Part shown: one piece after another, positions 51,901 through 59,615 of the stretch
How positions within the stretch are numbered: position 1 is the stretch's first letter
How the letters are laid out: each line of letters starts with the position of its first letter
DNA from: an uncultured Bacteroidia bacterium
GTDB lineage: Bacteria > Bacteroidota > Bacteroidia > Bacteroidales > UBA932
Assembly (NCBI GenBank): GCA_902762435.1
Contig: CACWOH010000001.1
Coordinates: 99,251 to 163,250, forward strand
DNA: 64,000 nt
Direction: 5' to 3'
Position numbers and translations under genes: made by a program
Notes under the pieces: model-generated
Seen by the model: the letters and a program-made list of their open reading frames with translations, nothing else
Databases searched by the model: none
Told to the model about the DNA's origin: nothing

Positions 51901-52181
51901 TCGACAAGTTCTCCTGGCTGTGCTCCTACGCTTCCTTCACCAGCACCACCCTGCCGGGCGTCTATGACGACCCGGACGCGCTGAACAGGAAGATCCACCT
52001 GTTCTGGCTCGGCGTGGGCACGGACGACATGCTCTACGGCAACGCCAAGGACTATCTGGACTTCCTTGACAGCAAGGGCATCAACAACGTGAAGGTGTTC
52101 ACGAACGACAAGTTCGGCCACACCTGGATGAACGCCAAGTATTTCCTCGATGAGTCCCTCCCTCTCCTGTTCCAAGAATAA
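48987..52181 (+). CDS. Secreted GH43-like glycosidase fused to a CE1 esterase domain
   Basis: A 1064-residue multidomain enzyme. Signal peptide (residues about 1-24), a GH43-like five-bladed propeller (about 28-340) with the general-acid Glu212 in WIEGPWMTKHNGKYYLQYA, a discoidin/F5-8-type carbohydrate-binding region (about 345-500), a fibronectin-III-like region (about 510-600), a Gly-rich linker (about 700-725), an E-set domain (about 730-810) and a CE1 domain (about 825-1064) with Ser958 in GGFSRGG and His1045 in FGHTWMN. The usual oxyanion HG dipeptide is SG here (Ser871). It probably removes arabinose or xylose and an ester from the same xylan side chain. It is the first gene of a four-gene run. 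Confidence 0.88.
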   Translation: MLNKTLGRAVFTAVALLLSLASWGQEKRTFCNPLDLVVQGERSYRGGEPVVLIYQDDYFLFVSHRKGYWYSPDFKNWTYVDAPNYPGGVVSVVEMDGELYGCSMNNKNVYKAIDPRAGTWEQVGTFDSDRYGDANMFYDDGHLYLYYGWSQLMPFKVVELDKKTFKEIKGPEVLFFSDYRNHGFEKRTRDDVIYSIFGGRRDYFEEEYPWIEGPWMTKHNGKYYLQYAAIGLELLSYSHGVYVSDNPMGPFTYSEHNPLTFKTTGFAVGAGHGSTFHDKNGQLWTICMIPSSYGGAGRGSELAIFPTAVDEDGVMHSSVEFGDYPQYWPGTRTDAVDHNWTGWKLLSHQKKVTVSSTFENYVPENGVDENFMTNWAAQTGDPGEFYQVDLGKVADIYAIQCNFDHIGAVQPARAGFGAPGAAQAPALPEYYQCFKVEVSLDGNNWTTVIDKPANKWDFHHDYTELTKPVQGRYVKVTNTRQCHDGAKFSMKDLRVFGNPASAGSVKVGGVKVVRNPQDRREAELLWDPVPGADGYIIRYGIEPGKLYNSYIVYDKNYFKLHSLNTASEYFFEVESFDSGLDYFYPRSEEVNGTGGEVEINKRTPGQRGGGYGGNADTKRIMVKEGVDRYEFDGIDPGYWVINHSYGPVLWAGELTQADLVGEGEPGIEAKLTEMGVGTTVNAEMWMKVERGPQTGKVIIEIRRQPRRGGWPGMGGAVGAPQMGGNVSSPIVNPDNTITFNYRDPNAKSVKVNTQFAGTQDMTKGANGVWTVTLGPVAPDMYPYSFQVDGVQVMDPQNPEWFPNETFKNSLVDVRGTGEPLLHALKDVPHGSVDYVNYWSESLGTYGNAIVYTPPQYDKNKNKKYPVFYLISGTTDTEEVYFKVGRMNFILDNLIAAGKAKDMIIVLPYGNPSKYFPAGKAPRTGDLFTKDFLQDLMPFVEKNYRTLNDRDHRAIGGFSRGGNQALATGLTNLDKFSWLCSYASFTSTTLPGVYDDPDALNRKIHLFWLGVGTDDMLYGNAKDYLDFLDSKGINNVKVFTNDKFGHTWMNAKYFLDESLPLLFQE

Positions 52182-52188
52182 AGAAGTC

Positions 52189-53373
52189 ATGAAAGCATAC
52201 AGATCCTTATTCGCAGCGCTGCTGCTTCTCGCCCCGATCTTCTCCCAGGCCCAGCCTCCCCAGGCTCCCCAGGCCGGTCAGGGCCAGCGCCTCACCCCGC
52301 AGGTGATGGCGAGGATGTTCCCCGCCGGCGTCGTTTCCCCGGAATACAACGCCGACGGTTCAGTGACCTTCCGCTGCCAGGCGCCCAACGCCACGAAGGT
52401 CGAACTGGACTGCCAGATGCTGCCCCAGGCCCAACCCATGACCAAGGGCGAGAACGGCGTCTGGAGCATCACCGTGACGCCCGGCAAGCCGGACCTCTAC
52501 CCGTACGCCTTCGTGGTTGACGGCACCAAGATCGCCGATCCCAACAACATGTTCATCTTCCCGAACGAGGGCTTCAAATACTCGCTCGCCGACGTGATCG
52601 GCCCGGAGCCGGCCCTGAAGGACATCCAGAACGTGCCGCACGGCAAGGTTTCCTACCGCTTCTACCACTCCAAGACCTGCGGCATCGACCGCCCGCTGAC
52701 GGTCTACACCCCCGCGGGCTACGATCCCGCCGGCTCGGAGCGGCTCCCGGTCCTGTACCTCATCCACGGTATGACGGACACCTACGAGACCTGGTTCAAG
52801 GTGGGCCACATGAACAACATCCTCGACAACCTCATCGCGCAGGGCCGCGCCAAGCGGATGATCGTCGTGATGCCGTACGCCAACCCGTACATCGAGATGA
52901 TGCGCCAGGGCCTCGCCGACCGCTATGATTCCATGGACACCGACCGCGTGGCCGCGGAGATCATCAACGACGTCAAGCCCTTCATCGAGGCCAACTACAA
53001 GGTGAAGACTTCCGCCAACGACCGGGCCGTGGCCGGCTTCTCGCTCGGCGGACGGCAGGCGCTCGCCACCGGCCTGGGCCACCCGAAGGAGTTCAAATGG
53101 GTCTGCGCGATGGCGCCCGCCATCTTCGGCAACGAATACGAGACCAACTTCTCCAACGGCACCTACGCCCCGGTGAACAGCCTCAACAAGAATTTCAAGC
53201 TCGTCTGGATCGGCACCGGCACCTCGGACTTCCTGATCGAAGCCTCCCGCGGCCTGGACGCCTACCTGACCCAGAACGGGGTGAAGCACACCTTCTACAC
53301 CCCGGACGGAGGCCACACCTGGATGAACTGCCGCGACTACCTCGCGCAAATCGCCCAACTGCTGTTCAAGTAA
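52189..53373 (+). CDS. Secreted CE1-family esterase
   Basis: A 394-residue esterase with signal peptide (MKAYRSLFAALLLLAPIFSQAQ), an E-set domain (about 45-135) and an alpha/beta-hydrolase domain with LYLIHGMTD, Ser285 in GFSLGGRQAL and His376 in GGHTWMNC. It is homologous over its whole length to the C-terminal part of the preceding GH43-CE1 protein, so the two arose by duplication. Unlike that protein it keeps the canonical HG. The ATG at 52189 lies 7 nt after the preceding stop and begins the signal peptide. Confidence 0.9.
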   Translation: MKAYRSLFAALLLLAPIFSQAQPPQAPQAGQGQRLTPQVMARMFPAGVVSPEYNADGSVTFRCQAPNATKVELDCQMLPQAQPMTKGENGVWSITVTPGKPDLYPYAFVVDGTKIADPNNMFIFPNEGFKYSLADVIGPEPALKDIQNVPHGKVSYRFYHSKTCGIDRPLTVYTPAGYDPAGSERLPVLYLIHGMTDTYETWFKVGHMNNILDNLIAQGRAKRMIVVMPYANPYIEMMRQGLADRYDSMDTDRVAAEIINDVKPFIEANYKVKTSANDRAVAGFSLGGRQALATGLGHPKEFKWVCAMAPAIFGNEYETNFSNGTYAPVNSLNKNFKLVWIGTGTSDFLIEASRGLDAYLTQNGVKHTFYTPDGGHTWMNCRDYLAQIAQLLFK

Positions 53374-53374
53374 A

Positions 53375-54442
53375 ATGCGGTTCCGCGCGCTGCTGATCGC
53401 CGGCCTGCTGACGGCCGCCCAAGGACTCTCCGCCCAGACGGCGGAGAGTCCGGCGGTCTTTGACAGCCGGGAATGGGACTTCGGTGCCATCCTGGAAGCG
53501 GACGGCGTGGTCACGCACGCATTCCTCGTCTTCAACGCCGGCAGCCGGCCGCTCCGCCTGACGCGTGCCGTCCCGGGCTGTTCCTGCATCAGCGCCACAC
53601 TCCCCCGTACGGCCATCGCGCCGGGCCAGTCCGCCGCCGTAGAGGTGTCCTTCACCCCGGCGGGCGCCGCCGGCCCCGTCATCCGCACCGTGGAGATCCA
53701 GGCGGACGGCAACCGGAGCCTGGGCGTGCTGAGCGTCAGCGCAGACGTGTTGCCCGCGGACCGCAGCATCCGGGAACGTTACCCCGTCGTGCTCGCGGAA
53801 GGGCTCTACGCCAGCCGCGCCGACATCAACTTCGGCTACCTGGAGCACGGCGAGCGCAGCGGCAAGGCCTTCTTCATCGCCAACGCCTCGGACCGGCCGA
53901 TGCGCCTGCGCTGCGCCTCCCTCTCGGGAACGCGCTTCCGCGTGGAGGCGCCCGCGACCCTCGCTCCGGGCGAAGAGGCCCGGGTGGAGGCGTGGTGCGA
54001 AACTCCCGCCGACCCGCAGGTCTTCGCTACGCTGCGCGCCACGCTGGAAATCGTTCCGGAAGGCGCCCGCGCCCTGCGGACCCTGCCGCTCAAGGCCCTG
54101 TGCCTGACCGCGGCACCGGAGAGCGACGACGCCCCGCGGCTGCGTTCCGGCACGGTTCAGCTGCGCCGCAAGTTCCTATCCCGGAAACTGCACGGGACGC
54201 TGGAGCTCGCCAACGACGGCCGGAGCGACCTGGTACTGCACGCGCTGGAGCTGCCGGAAGGCGTCTCCTGTGCCTTCTCCCCCGGCACCCGCATCGCCCC
54301 CGGACAATCGGTTTCCGTCAAGCTGACGGGCTCGCCGGTCCCGGGAGCTGCGCCCGCCCGGGCCGGCCTTCGGATGACGGTGTTCAGCAACGACCCCCTG
54401 CGGCCTGCCAAAGAAATGACAATCAATATCATTGATCAATGA
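53375..54442 (+). CDS. Secreted DUF1573 domain protein
   Basis: A 355-residue exported protein (signal peptide MRFRALLIAGLLTAAQGLSAQ) with a DUF1573 domain (about 28-110: DSREWDFGAI, then HAFLVFNAGSRPL, the conserved GCSC and FTPAG) followed by two further immunoglobulin-like beta domains, the last ending in FSNDPLRPAKE. This family is common in Bacteroidota exported proteins; its function is unknown, though it resembles ASPM/MSP-like domains. It begins 1 nt after the esterase stop and overlaps the GH3 start by 4 nt, so it is firmly part of the xylan operon. Confidence 0.85.
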   Translation: MRFRALLIAGLLTAAQGLSAQTAESPAVFDSREWDFGAILEADGVVTHAFLVFNAGSRPLRLTRAVPGCSCISATLPRTAIAPGQSAAVEVSFTPAGAAGPVIRTVEIQADGNRSLGVLSVSADVLPADRSIRERYPVVLAEGLYASRADINFGYLEHGERSGKAFFIANASDRPMRLRCASLSGTRFRVEAPATLAPGEEARVEAWCETPADPQVFATLRATLEIVPEGARALRTLPLKALCLTAAPESDDAPRLRSGTVQLRRKFLSRKLHGTLELANDGRSDLVLHALELPEGVSCAFSPGTRIAPGQSVSVKLTGSPVPGAAPARAGLRMTVFSNDPLRPAKEMTINIIDQ

Positions 54443-57045
54443 AAAAAATACTTATCCTCCTCTCATCCCTGGTCCTGCTGGCCGCCTGCGGCCCCAAGCA
54501 GACCTACGAGTATCCTTTCCAGAACCCCCGGCTTTCCGTCGACCAGCGCGTGGAGAACCTCATCTCCCTGCTCACGCCGGAAGAGAAGGTGGGTCTGATG
54601 ATGAACAAGTCCGTGTCCATCGACCGGCTGGGCATCCCTTCCTACAACTGGTGGAGCGAGGCGTGCCACGGCGTGCGCCAGGACGGCTACACCGTGTATC
54701 CGCAGCCGATCGGCATGGCCGCCGCCTTCAACCCGCAGCAGATGTACGAGGTCTTCTCGCAGGTGTCCGACGAGGCCCGCGCCAACTGGAACCGCTCCGA
54801 CCACAACATCTTCAACGTGCCGATGGGCGTGACCTACTACCCGGGCAATCCGGAGCTCACCTTCTGGTGCCCGAACGTGAACATCTTCCGCGACCCGCGC
54901 TGGGGACGCGGCCAGGAGACCTGCGGCGAGGATCCCTACCTCACCAGCGTGCTCGGCCTGCAGACCGTCCTCGGCATGCAGGGCAACGACCCGAAGTACT
55001 TCAAGACGCACGCCTGCGCCAAGCACTACGCGGTCCACAGCGGACCGGAGCCCCTGCGCCACACCTTTGACGCCCGCGTGTCGCAGCGCGACCTCTGGGA
55101 GACCTACCTGCCCGCCTTCAAGACCCTCGTCGTGGAAGGCAACGTCCAGGAAGTGATGTGCGCCTACAACCGCTACGAAGGCGTGCCCTGCTGCACCAAC
55201 GACCGCCTGCTGACGGACATCCTGCGCAACAAATGGGGCTATGAGGCCATCATCCTCACCGACTGCGACGCCATCAACAACTTCTTCACCCGCGGCCAGC
55301 ACGAGACCCATCCCGACGCCCTGCACGCAGCCACCGACGCCGCCCTGCACGGCACCGACCTGGAATGCGGCAAGACGATGATGGCCCTCGTGGAGGCCCT
55401 CGAGAAGGGCATGATCTCCGAGGCCGATCTCGACGCCCACCTGCGCCGCACCCTCAAAGGCCGCTTCGAGCTGGGTATGTTCGATCCCGCCGAGATGCTT
55501 CCCTGGGCGAATCTGGGAGAAGACGTGATCAGCAGCGAGGAGCACGACGCCCTGGCCACCCAGGCCGCGCGCGAGTCGATGGTCCTCCTGAAGAACAACG
55601 GCGTCCTGCCGCTGTCCAAGGACATCAAGACCCTCGCCGTGATCGGCCCGAACGCCGACGACGCAGCCCTGCTGAACGGCAACTACGGCGGCACCCCGAC
55701 CAAGGAGCACACCCACTCCCTGCTGGACGGCATCAAGGCCGCCCTGCCCGGCACGAACATCATCTACACCAAGGGCTGCGAACTGGCCGACGACTACAAC
55801 ACGGTCTATCACCTGCCCGACTTCAACGACAGCAAGGGTGCTTTCGTGGAGTTCTTCGACAACAATAACCTGAGCGGCAAGCCCGTCGTCAGCGGCTACT
55901 ACAACACGCTGAACTTCAGCACCTTCGGAGCTTACGGCTTCGCCGAAGGCGTGCCTACCGACAAGATTTCCGTGCGCGTGAAGGGCCGCTACGTGCCCAA
56001 CTTCACCGGCCCGATGAGCTACACCGTCTCTTCCGACAACGGCTACATCCTGAAGGTGAACGGCCGCGTGGTCGAGAACCAGAAGACCGGCACGCCCAAC
56101 ATGCGCGGCTTCGGCCGTCGCGGCGGCATCGCCTACAAGACCTTCGACGTGAAGGAAGGCAAGCCGGTCGACATCGAGATCGAGTACCGCCGCGGTGCGG
56201 GTCCCTTCGCCATGCTGCGCGCCGACTTCTGCCAGCGCAAGTATGCGGACTTCGTGGCCGAGAAGGAACTCGTCAAGGACGCCGACGCCATCATCGTCAT
56301 CGGCGGCATCTCCGCCCAGATGGAAGGCGAAGGCGGCGACAAGGCCGACATCTGGCTGCCCGCCGTCCAGCAGCGCCTCCTGAAGGCCATGCACGAGACC
56401 GGCAAGCCCGTCGTGTTCGTGAACTGCTCCGGTTCCGCGCTCGCCTTCGGCGGCCTCGAGGACCAGTACGACGCGCTCCTGCAGGCCTGGTACGCGGGCC
56501 AGGGCGGCGCCAAGGCGCTCGCCGACGTGCTCCTGGGCGACTACAATCCCTCCGGCAAGCTCCCGGTCACGTTCTACGCTTCGAACGACGACCTGCCCGA
56601 CTTCCTGGACTACAGCATGGACAACCGCACCTACCGCTACTTCCGCGGCACCCCGCTCTACGCCTTCGGCTACGGCCTGAGCTATACGACCTTCGGCTAT
56701 GGTGAAGGCAAGCTCAGCAAGAGCTCGATGAAGAAGAACGGCAAGGTCACGCTGACCGTGCCCGTGACCAACACCGGCAAGGTCGCCGGCGCCGAGATCG
56801 TCCAGGTCTATGTGCAGGCCCTCGACAACCCCGACGCTCCGATCAAGGCCCTCAAGGGCTTCGACAAGCTTGAGCTTGCGCCGGGCGCCACGAAGAAAGC
56901 GACCGTCACCCTGGACGGCAGCTCCTTCGAGTACTACGACGCTTCCGTGGACGGCCTGTCCGTCCGCCCGGGCAAGTACCGCATCCTGTACGGCTGCTCT
57001 TCCCGCGACGAAGACCTGAAGGCCCTGGACTTCCAGGTCCTGTAA
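54439..57045 (+). CDS. Glycoside hydrolase family 3 lipoprotein with PA14-like insertion
   Basis: An 868-residue exo-glycosidase, probably a beta-xylosidase, finishing xylo-oligosaccharides made by the locus. Lipobox LLAACG, GH3 barrel with nucleophile Asp275 in AIILTDCDAINNF, alpha/beta sandwich domain, PA14-like insertion (about 470-590, FTGPMSYTVSSDNGYILKV) and a fibronectin-III-like end. It has the same layout as the GH3 at 31990. Translation is coupled to the DUF1573 gene by ATGA. A hairpin at 57062 ends the run. Confidence 0.93.
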   Translation: MKKILILLSSLVLLAACGPKQTYEYPFQNPRLSVDQRVENLISLLTPEEKVGLMMNKSVSIDRLGIPSYNWWSEACHGVRQDGYTVYPQPIGMAAAFNPQQMYEVFSQVSDEARANWNRSDHNIFNVPMGVTYYPGNPELTFWCPNVNIFRDPRWGRGQETCGEDPYLTSVLGLQTVLGMQGNDPKYFKTHACAKHYAVHSGPEPLRHTFDARVSQRDLWETYLPAFKTLVVEGNVQEVMCAYNRYEGVPCCTNDRLLTDILRNKWGYEAIILTDCDAINNFFTRGQHETHPDALHAATDAALHGTDLECGKTMMALVEALEKGMISEADLDAHLRRTLKGRFELGMFDPAEMLPWANLGEDVISSEEHDALATQAARESMVLLKNNGVLPLSKDIKTLAVIGPNADDAALLNGNYGGTPTKEHTHSLLDGIKAALPGTNIIYTKGCELADDYNTVYHLPDFNDSKGAFVEFFDNNNLSGKPVVSGYYNTLNFSTFGAYGFAEGVPTDKISVRVKGRYVPNFTGPMSYTVSSDNGYILKVNGRVVENQKTGTPNMRGFGRRGGIAYKTFDVKEGKPVDIEIEYRRGAGPFAMLRADFCQRKYADFVAEKELVKDADAIIVIGGISAQMEGEGGDKADIWLPAVQQRLLKAMHETGKPVVFVNCSGSALAFGGLEDQYDALLQAWYAGQGGAKALADVLLGDYNPSGKLPVTFYASNDDLPDFLDYSMDNRTYRYFRGTPLYAFGYGLSYTTFGYGEGKLSKSSMKKNGKVTLTVPVTNTGKVAGAEIVQVYVQALDNPDAPIKALKGFDKLELAPGATKKATVTLDGSSFEYYDASVDGLSVRPGKYRILYGCSSRDEDLKALDFQVL

Positions 57046-57061
57046 CAATCTGGCAGACAAC

Positions 57062-57093
57062 GAAGAAGGCCCGGAATTCTCCGGGCCTTCTTC
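57062..57093. terminator. Bidirectional terminator hairpin between convergent genes
   Basis: A perfect 14-bp stem (GAAGAAGGCCCGGA and complement) with an ATTC loop, midway between the GH3 stop and the stop of the cyclotransferase gene. T tails are weak on both sides. Confidence 0.75.
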
Positions 57094-57118
57094 TGTTATA
57101 CGCCGGGCAGGCCGGCCG

Positions 57119-57883
57119 TCATTTCACCGGGACGAGCCGGACTTCGTAAAGGCGCGGCCAGTACTTGCCGGTGAGGTAGATCTTGCCCGTGGCGGGATCC
57201 TGCGCGATTCCGTTCAGCACATCGGTGGCCTGCGTGCGCAGCGTGCGCGGCAGCAGGCCGGTGCAGTCGATGCTCGCCTCCACCTTCCCGTCCTTCGGGT
57301 CGACGATCACGATCATGTCGGTCGTATAGACGTTCGCCCAGACCTTGCCGTCGATGTACTCCAGCTCGTTGAGATAGCGCACGGGGCGGCCGTCCATCGT
57401 CACGTTCACGTAACGCTCCTGCTTGAACTCTTCCGTCAGGAAATACAGCCGGGACGAGCCGTCCGAGGCGATCAGGGACTTCCCGTCCGTAGTCAGGCCC
57501 CAGCCCTCGCGCGGGTAGGAATAGGTCTGGCGGTACTCGAGCGTCGCGGCGTCGTAGACGAAGGCGACCTTGTTCGTCCAGGTCAGGATGAAGAGCTTCC
57601 CGTTCAGCATCACGGAGCCTTCCGCGAAGTATTTCCGCTGGAAGTCCATCTTGCTGAGCACCTTGCCGGTGCCGAGCTCCACCTCGCGGAAACTCGACTC
57701 ACCGAACTGGCCCGTGCTCTCCCAGAAACGGCCTCCGTTGAAGAAGAGGCCCTGGGTGTAGGCGCCCGTGTCGTGCGGATACTCCTGCACGACCTCCACC
57801 TTGTACTGCTTCACGCGTGCGGAACAGCCGATGCACCCCAGGCACATCGCCGCCGCCAGGAAAAGGGATATCAAACGTTTCAC
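57119..57883 (-). CDS. Glutaminyl-peptide cyclotransferase (plant/bacterial type) lipoprotein
   Basis: A 254-residue predicted lipoprotein (lipobox CLGCIGC) of the glutamine cyclotransferase family, a five-bladed beta-propeller enzyme that converts N-terminal glutamine to pyroglutamate. Motifs seen are HDTGAYTQGLFF, WESTGQFGESS, LTWTNKVAFVYD, and LNELEYIDGKVWANVY. The start is a GTG at 57883 that begins the signal peptide (KRLISLFLAA); another GTG lies 6 nt upstream. It lies 34 nt after the FabZ-like gene on the same strand and may be co-transcribed. Confidence 0.87.
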   Translation of the reverse strand: MKRLISLFLAAAMCLGCIGCSARVKQYKVEVVQEYPHDTGAYTQGLFFNGGRFWESTGQFGESSFREVELGTGKVLSKMDFQRKYFAEGSVMLNGKLFILTWTNKVAFVYDAATLEYRQTYSYPREGWGLTTDGKSLIASDGSSRLYFLTEEFKQERYVNVTMDGRPVRYLNELEYIDGKVWANVYTTDMIVIVDPKDGKVEASIDCTGLLPRTLRTQATDVLNGIAQDPATGKIYLTGKYWPRLYEVRLVPVK

Positions 57884-57917
57884 GGGCACAAACTTACGAA
57901 AAAAAGCCGGATCCGTG

Positions 57918-58340
57918 CTACAGTTTGTCGTTCTCCATCAGGTAGAAGGTCATCTCCGCCTTGCAGGCGAGTTTCCCGCCCACCTTCGCGGTGGCGCCGA
58001 TGACGTAGAGCGCGCCGCGGATGGCGATGGGCGCGGCGCTCACCTCTATGGTGTCGCCGGGCCGGACCATCTGCTTGAAGCGCACCTTGTCCAGGCCTGC
58101 GTAGAAGGGCGTGTGCCCCTTGAGCTTCTCGCCCAGGATCAGGGTGCAGGACTGCGCCATGATCTCACAGACGACCACGCCGGGCACCACCGGGAAATTG
58201 GGGAAATGGCCCTTCAGGAACCACTCCTCCCCCGTGACGTGGTAGGTGGCCTTGATGCCGTCGCCGTCCTTTTCCGTCCAGTCCACCAGCAGCATCGGCT
58301 CGCGGTGCGGCAGGAATTCCTTGATATCTTCTCTGGTCAT
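57918..58340 (-). CDS. FabZ-like 3-hydroxyacyl-[ACP] dehydratase
   Basis: A 140-residue hotdog-fold enzyme that dehydrates 3-hydroxyacyl-ACP. It has the FabZ motif GHFPNFPVVPGVVVCEIMAQS with catalytic His45 and Glu59. Length is that of FabZ. It is probably not the housekeeping FabZ, since in Bacteroidales that is usually fused to LpxC, but this is inference. It lies 27 nt downstream of fabF and forms a module with it and the ligase. Confidence 0.85.
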   Translation of the reverse strand: MTREDIKEFLPHREPMLLVDWTEKDGDGIKATYHVTGEEWFLKGHFPNFPVVPGVVVCEIMAQSCTLILGEKLKGHTPFYAGLDKVRFKQMVRPGDTIEVSAAPIAIRGALYVIGATAKVGGKLACKAEMTFYLMENDKL

Positions 58341-58367
58341 ATTCGGGTTTGCTTTTTATCGGATCGG

Positions 58368-59615
58368 TCAGATTTTCCGCAGGGCGACGCAGGCGTCGTG
58401 GCCGCCGAAGCCCAGGGAGTTGGAAACCGCCACGGTGACCGGGCGTTCCGCCGCGTGCAGCGGGGTGTAGTCCAGGTCGCACTCGGGGTCGGGGTCGGTC
58501 AGGCCGATGGTCGGCGGGATGATCCCGTCACGCAGGGCCAGGGCCGAGGCCAGGATCTCCGCCGCGCCGGTGGCGCCGATCATATGACCGGTCATCGACT
58601 TGGTGGAGCTGATGGAAGCGCGCCGGGCCTCGGTCTCGCCGAGAGCCAGTTTGACGGCCAGCGTCTCCGTCTTGTCGTTCAGCTGGGTTCCGGTGCCGTG
58701 GGCGTTGATGTAAAGCGCCTCGCCGGACTTGAAGCCGGACTGCTCCAGCGCCTCCCGGATCGCCCGGGATGCGGGCACGCCGTCCGGACGCGGGGCCGTG
58801 GCATGGTAGGCGTCGCAGCAGTTGCCGTAGCCGGTGACCTCCGCCAGGATGGACGCGCCGCGCGCAACCGCGTGGCCGTATTCCTCGAGGATGAGCACGG
58901 CGGCGCCTTCCGCCATCACGAATCCCCCGCGCTTCGCGCTGAAAGGCAGGGATGCGCGGAGCGGGTCGTCCGCGAGCGTAAGGGCGTGGGCGCTCACGAA
59001 GCCGCCGAACGCGAGCGGGTTCAGCACCGCCTCGGTGCCGCCCGTGATGATGGCGTCGGCAAAGCCGTAGCGGACGGCACGGAAAGCCTCGCCGACGGAC
59101 TGCGTGCTCGAAGCGCACGCGGCCACGGTCGTGAGGTTGGCGCCCTGCGCATTGTAGCGGATGGCGACGTTGCCGGCGGCGATGTTGCCGATCATCTTCG
59201 GGATGAACAGCGGGGAGATGCGGTCGGCCCCCTCCTCCAGCAGGACCTTGGTCTGCTCGATGAAGGTCTGCATGCCGCCGATCCCGGTGCCCAGATAGAC
59301 GCCCAGGCGCTCCGGCTCGATGTTCACGCCCGCCTCCAGGCCGCTCTCCGCCATCGCCTGTGCGGCCGCTGCCTGCGCGAACAGGCAGAAGCGGTCGTTC
59401 CGGCGGGTATCCTTGACGGCGATGCCGTATGCAAGCGGGTCGAAGTCCCGCACGAGGCCCGCCACGTGGACGGGAAGTTTCCATTCGGCGAGTTCCGGCA
59501 TGGCGCTGATGCCGCAGCGGCCCTCTTTCAGGGCCGCCCAGAAGGCATCCGTGCCGCAGCCGACCGGCGAAATGACGCCGGTACCGGTAATGACGACTCT
59601 TCTTTCTTCCATCAT
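58368..59615 (-). CDS. 3-oxoacyl-[ACP] synthase II (FabF-type)
   Basis: Condensing enzyme of fatty-acid or polyene chain extension, 415 residues. The catalytic triad is complete: Cys167 in VAACASSTQ, His in NAHGTGTQLND and His in TKSMTGHMIGA. Other marks are RRVVITGTGVISPVG and SNSLGFGGHDA. No ketoreductase or acyl carrier protein gene is nearby. It overlaps the ligase stop by 1 nt. Whether it is the housekeeping FabF or a pathway-specific enzyme cannot be decided from the sequence. Confidence 0.9.
   Translation of the reverse strand: MMEERRVVITGTGVISPVGCGTDAFWAALKEGRCGISAMPELAEWKLPVHVAGLVRDFDPLAYGIAVKDTRRNDRFCLFAQAAAAQAMAESGLEAGVNIEPERLGVYLGTGIGGMQTFIEQTKVLLEEGADRISPLFIPKMIGNIAAGNVAIRYNAQGANLTTVAACASSTQSVGEAFRAVRYGFADAIITGGTEAVLNPLAFGGFVSAHALTLADDPLRASLPFSAKRGGFVMAEGAAVLILEEYGHAVARGASILAEVTGYGNCCDAYHATAPRPDGVPASRAIREALEQSGFKSGEALYINAHGTGTQLNDKTETLAVKLALGETEARRASISSTKSMTGHMIGATGAAEILASALALRDGIIPPTIGLTDPDPECDLDYTPLHAAERPVTVAVSNSLGFGGHDACVALRKI

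Noticed and set aside
54463-57060. Long minus-strand frame opposite the GH3 gene
   Set aside because: GC-driven shadow of a GH3 gene with intact catalytic motifs; no domain in the antisense product.
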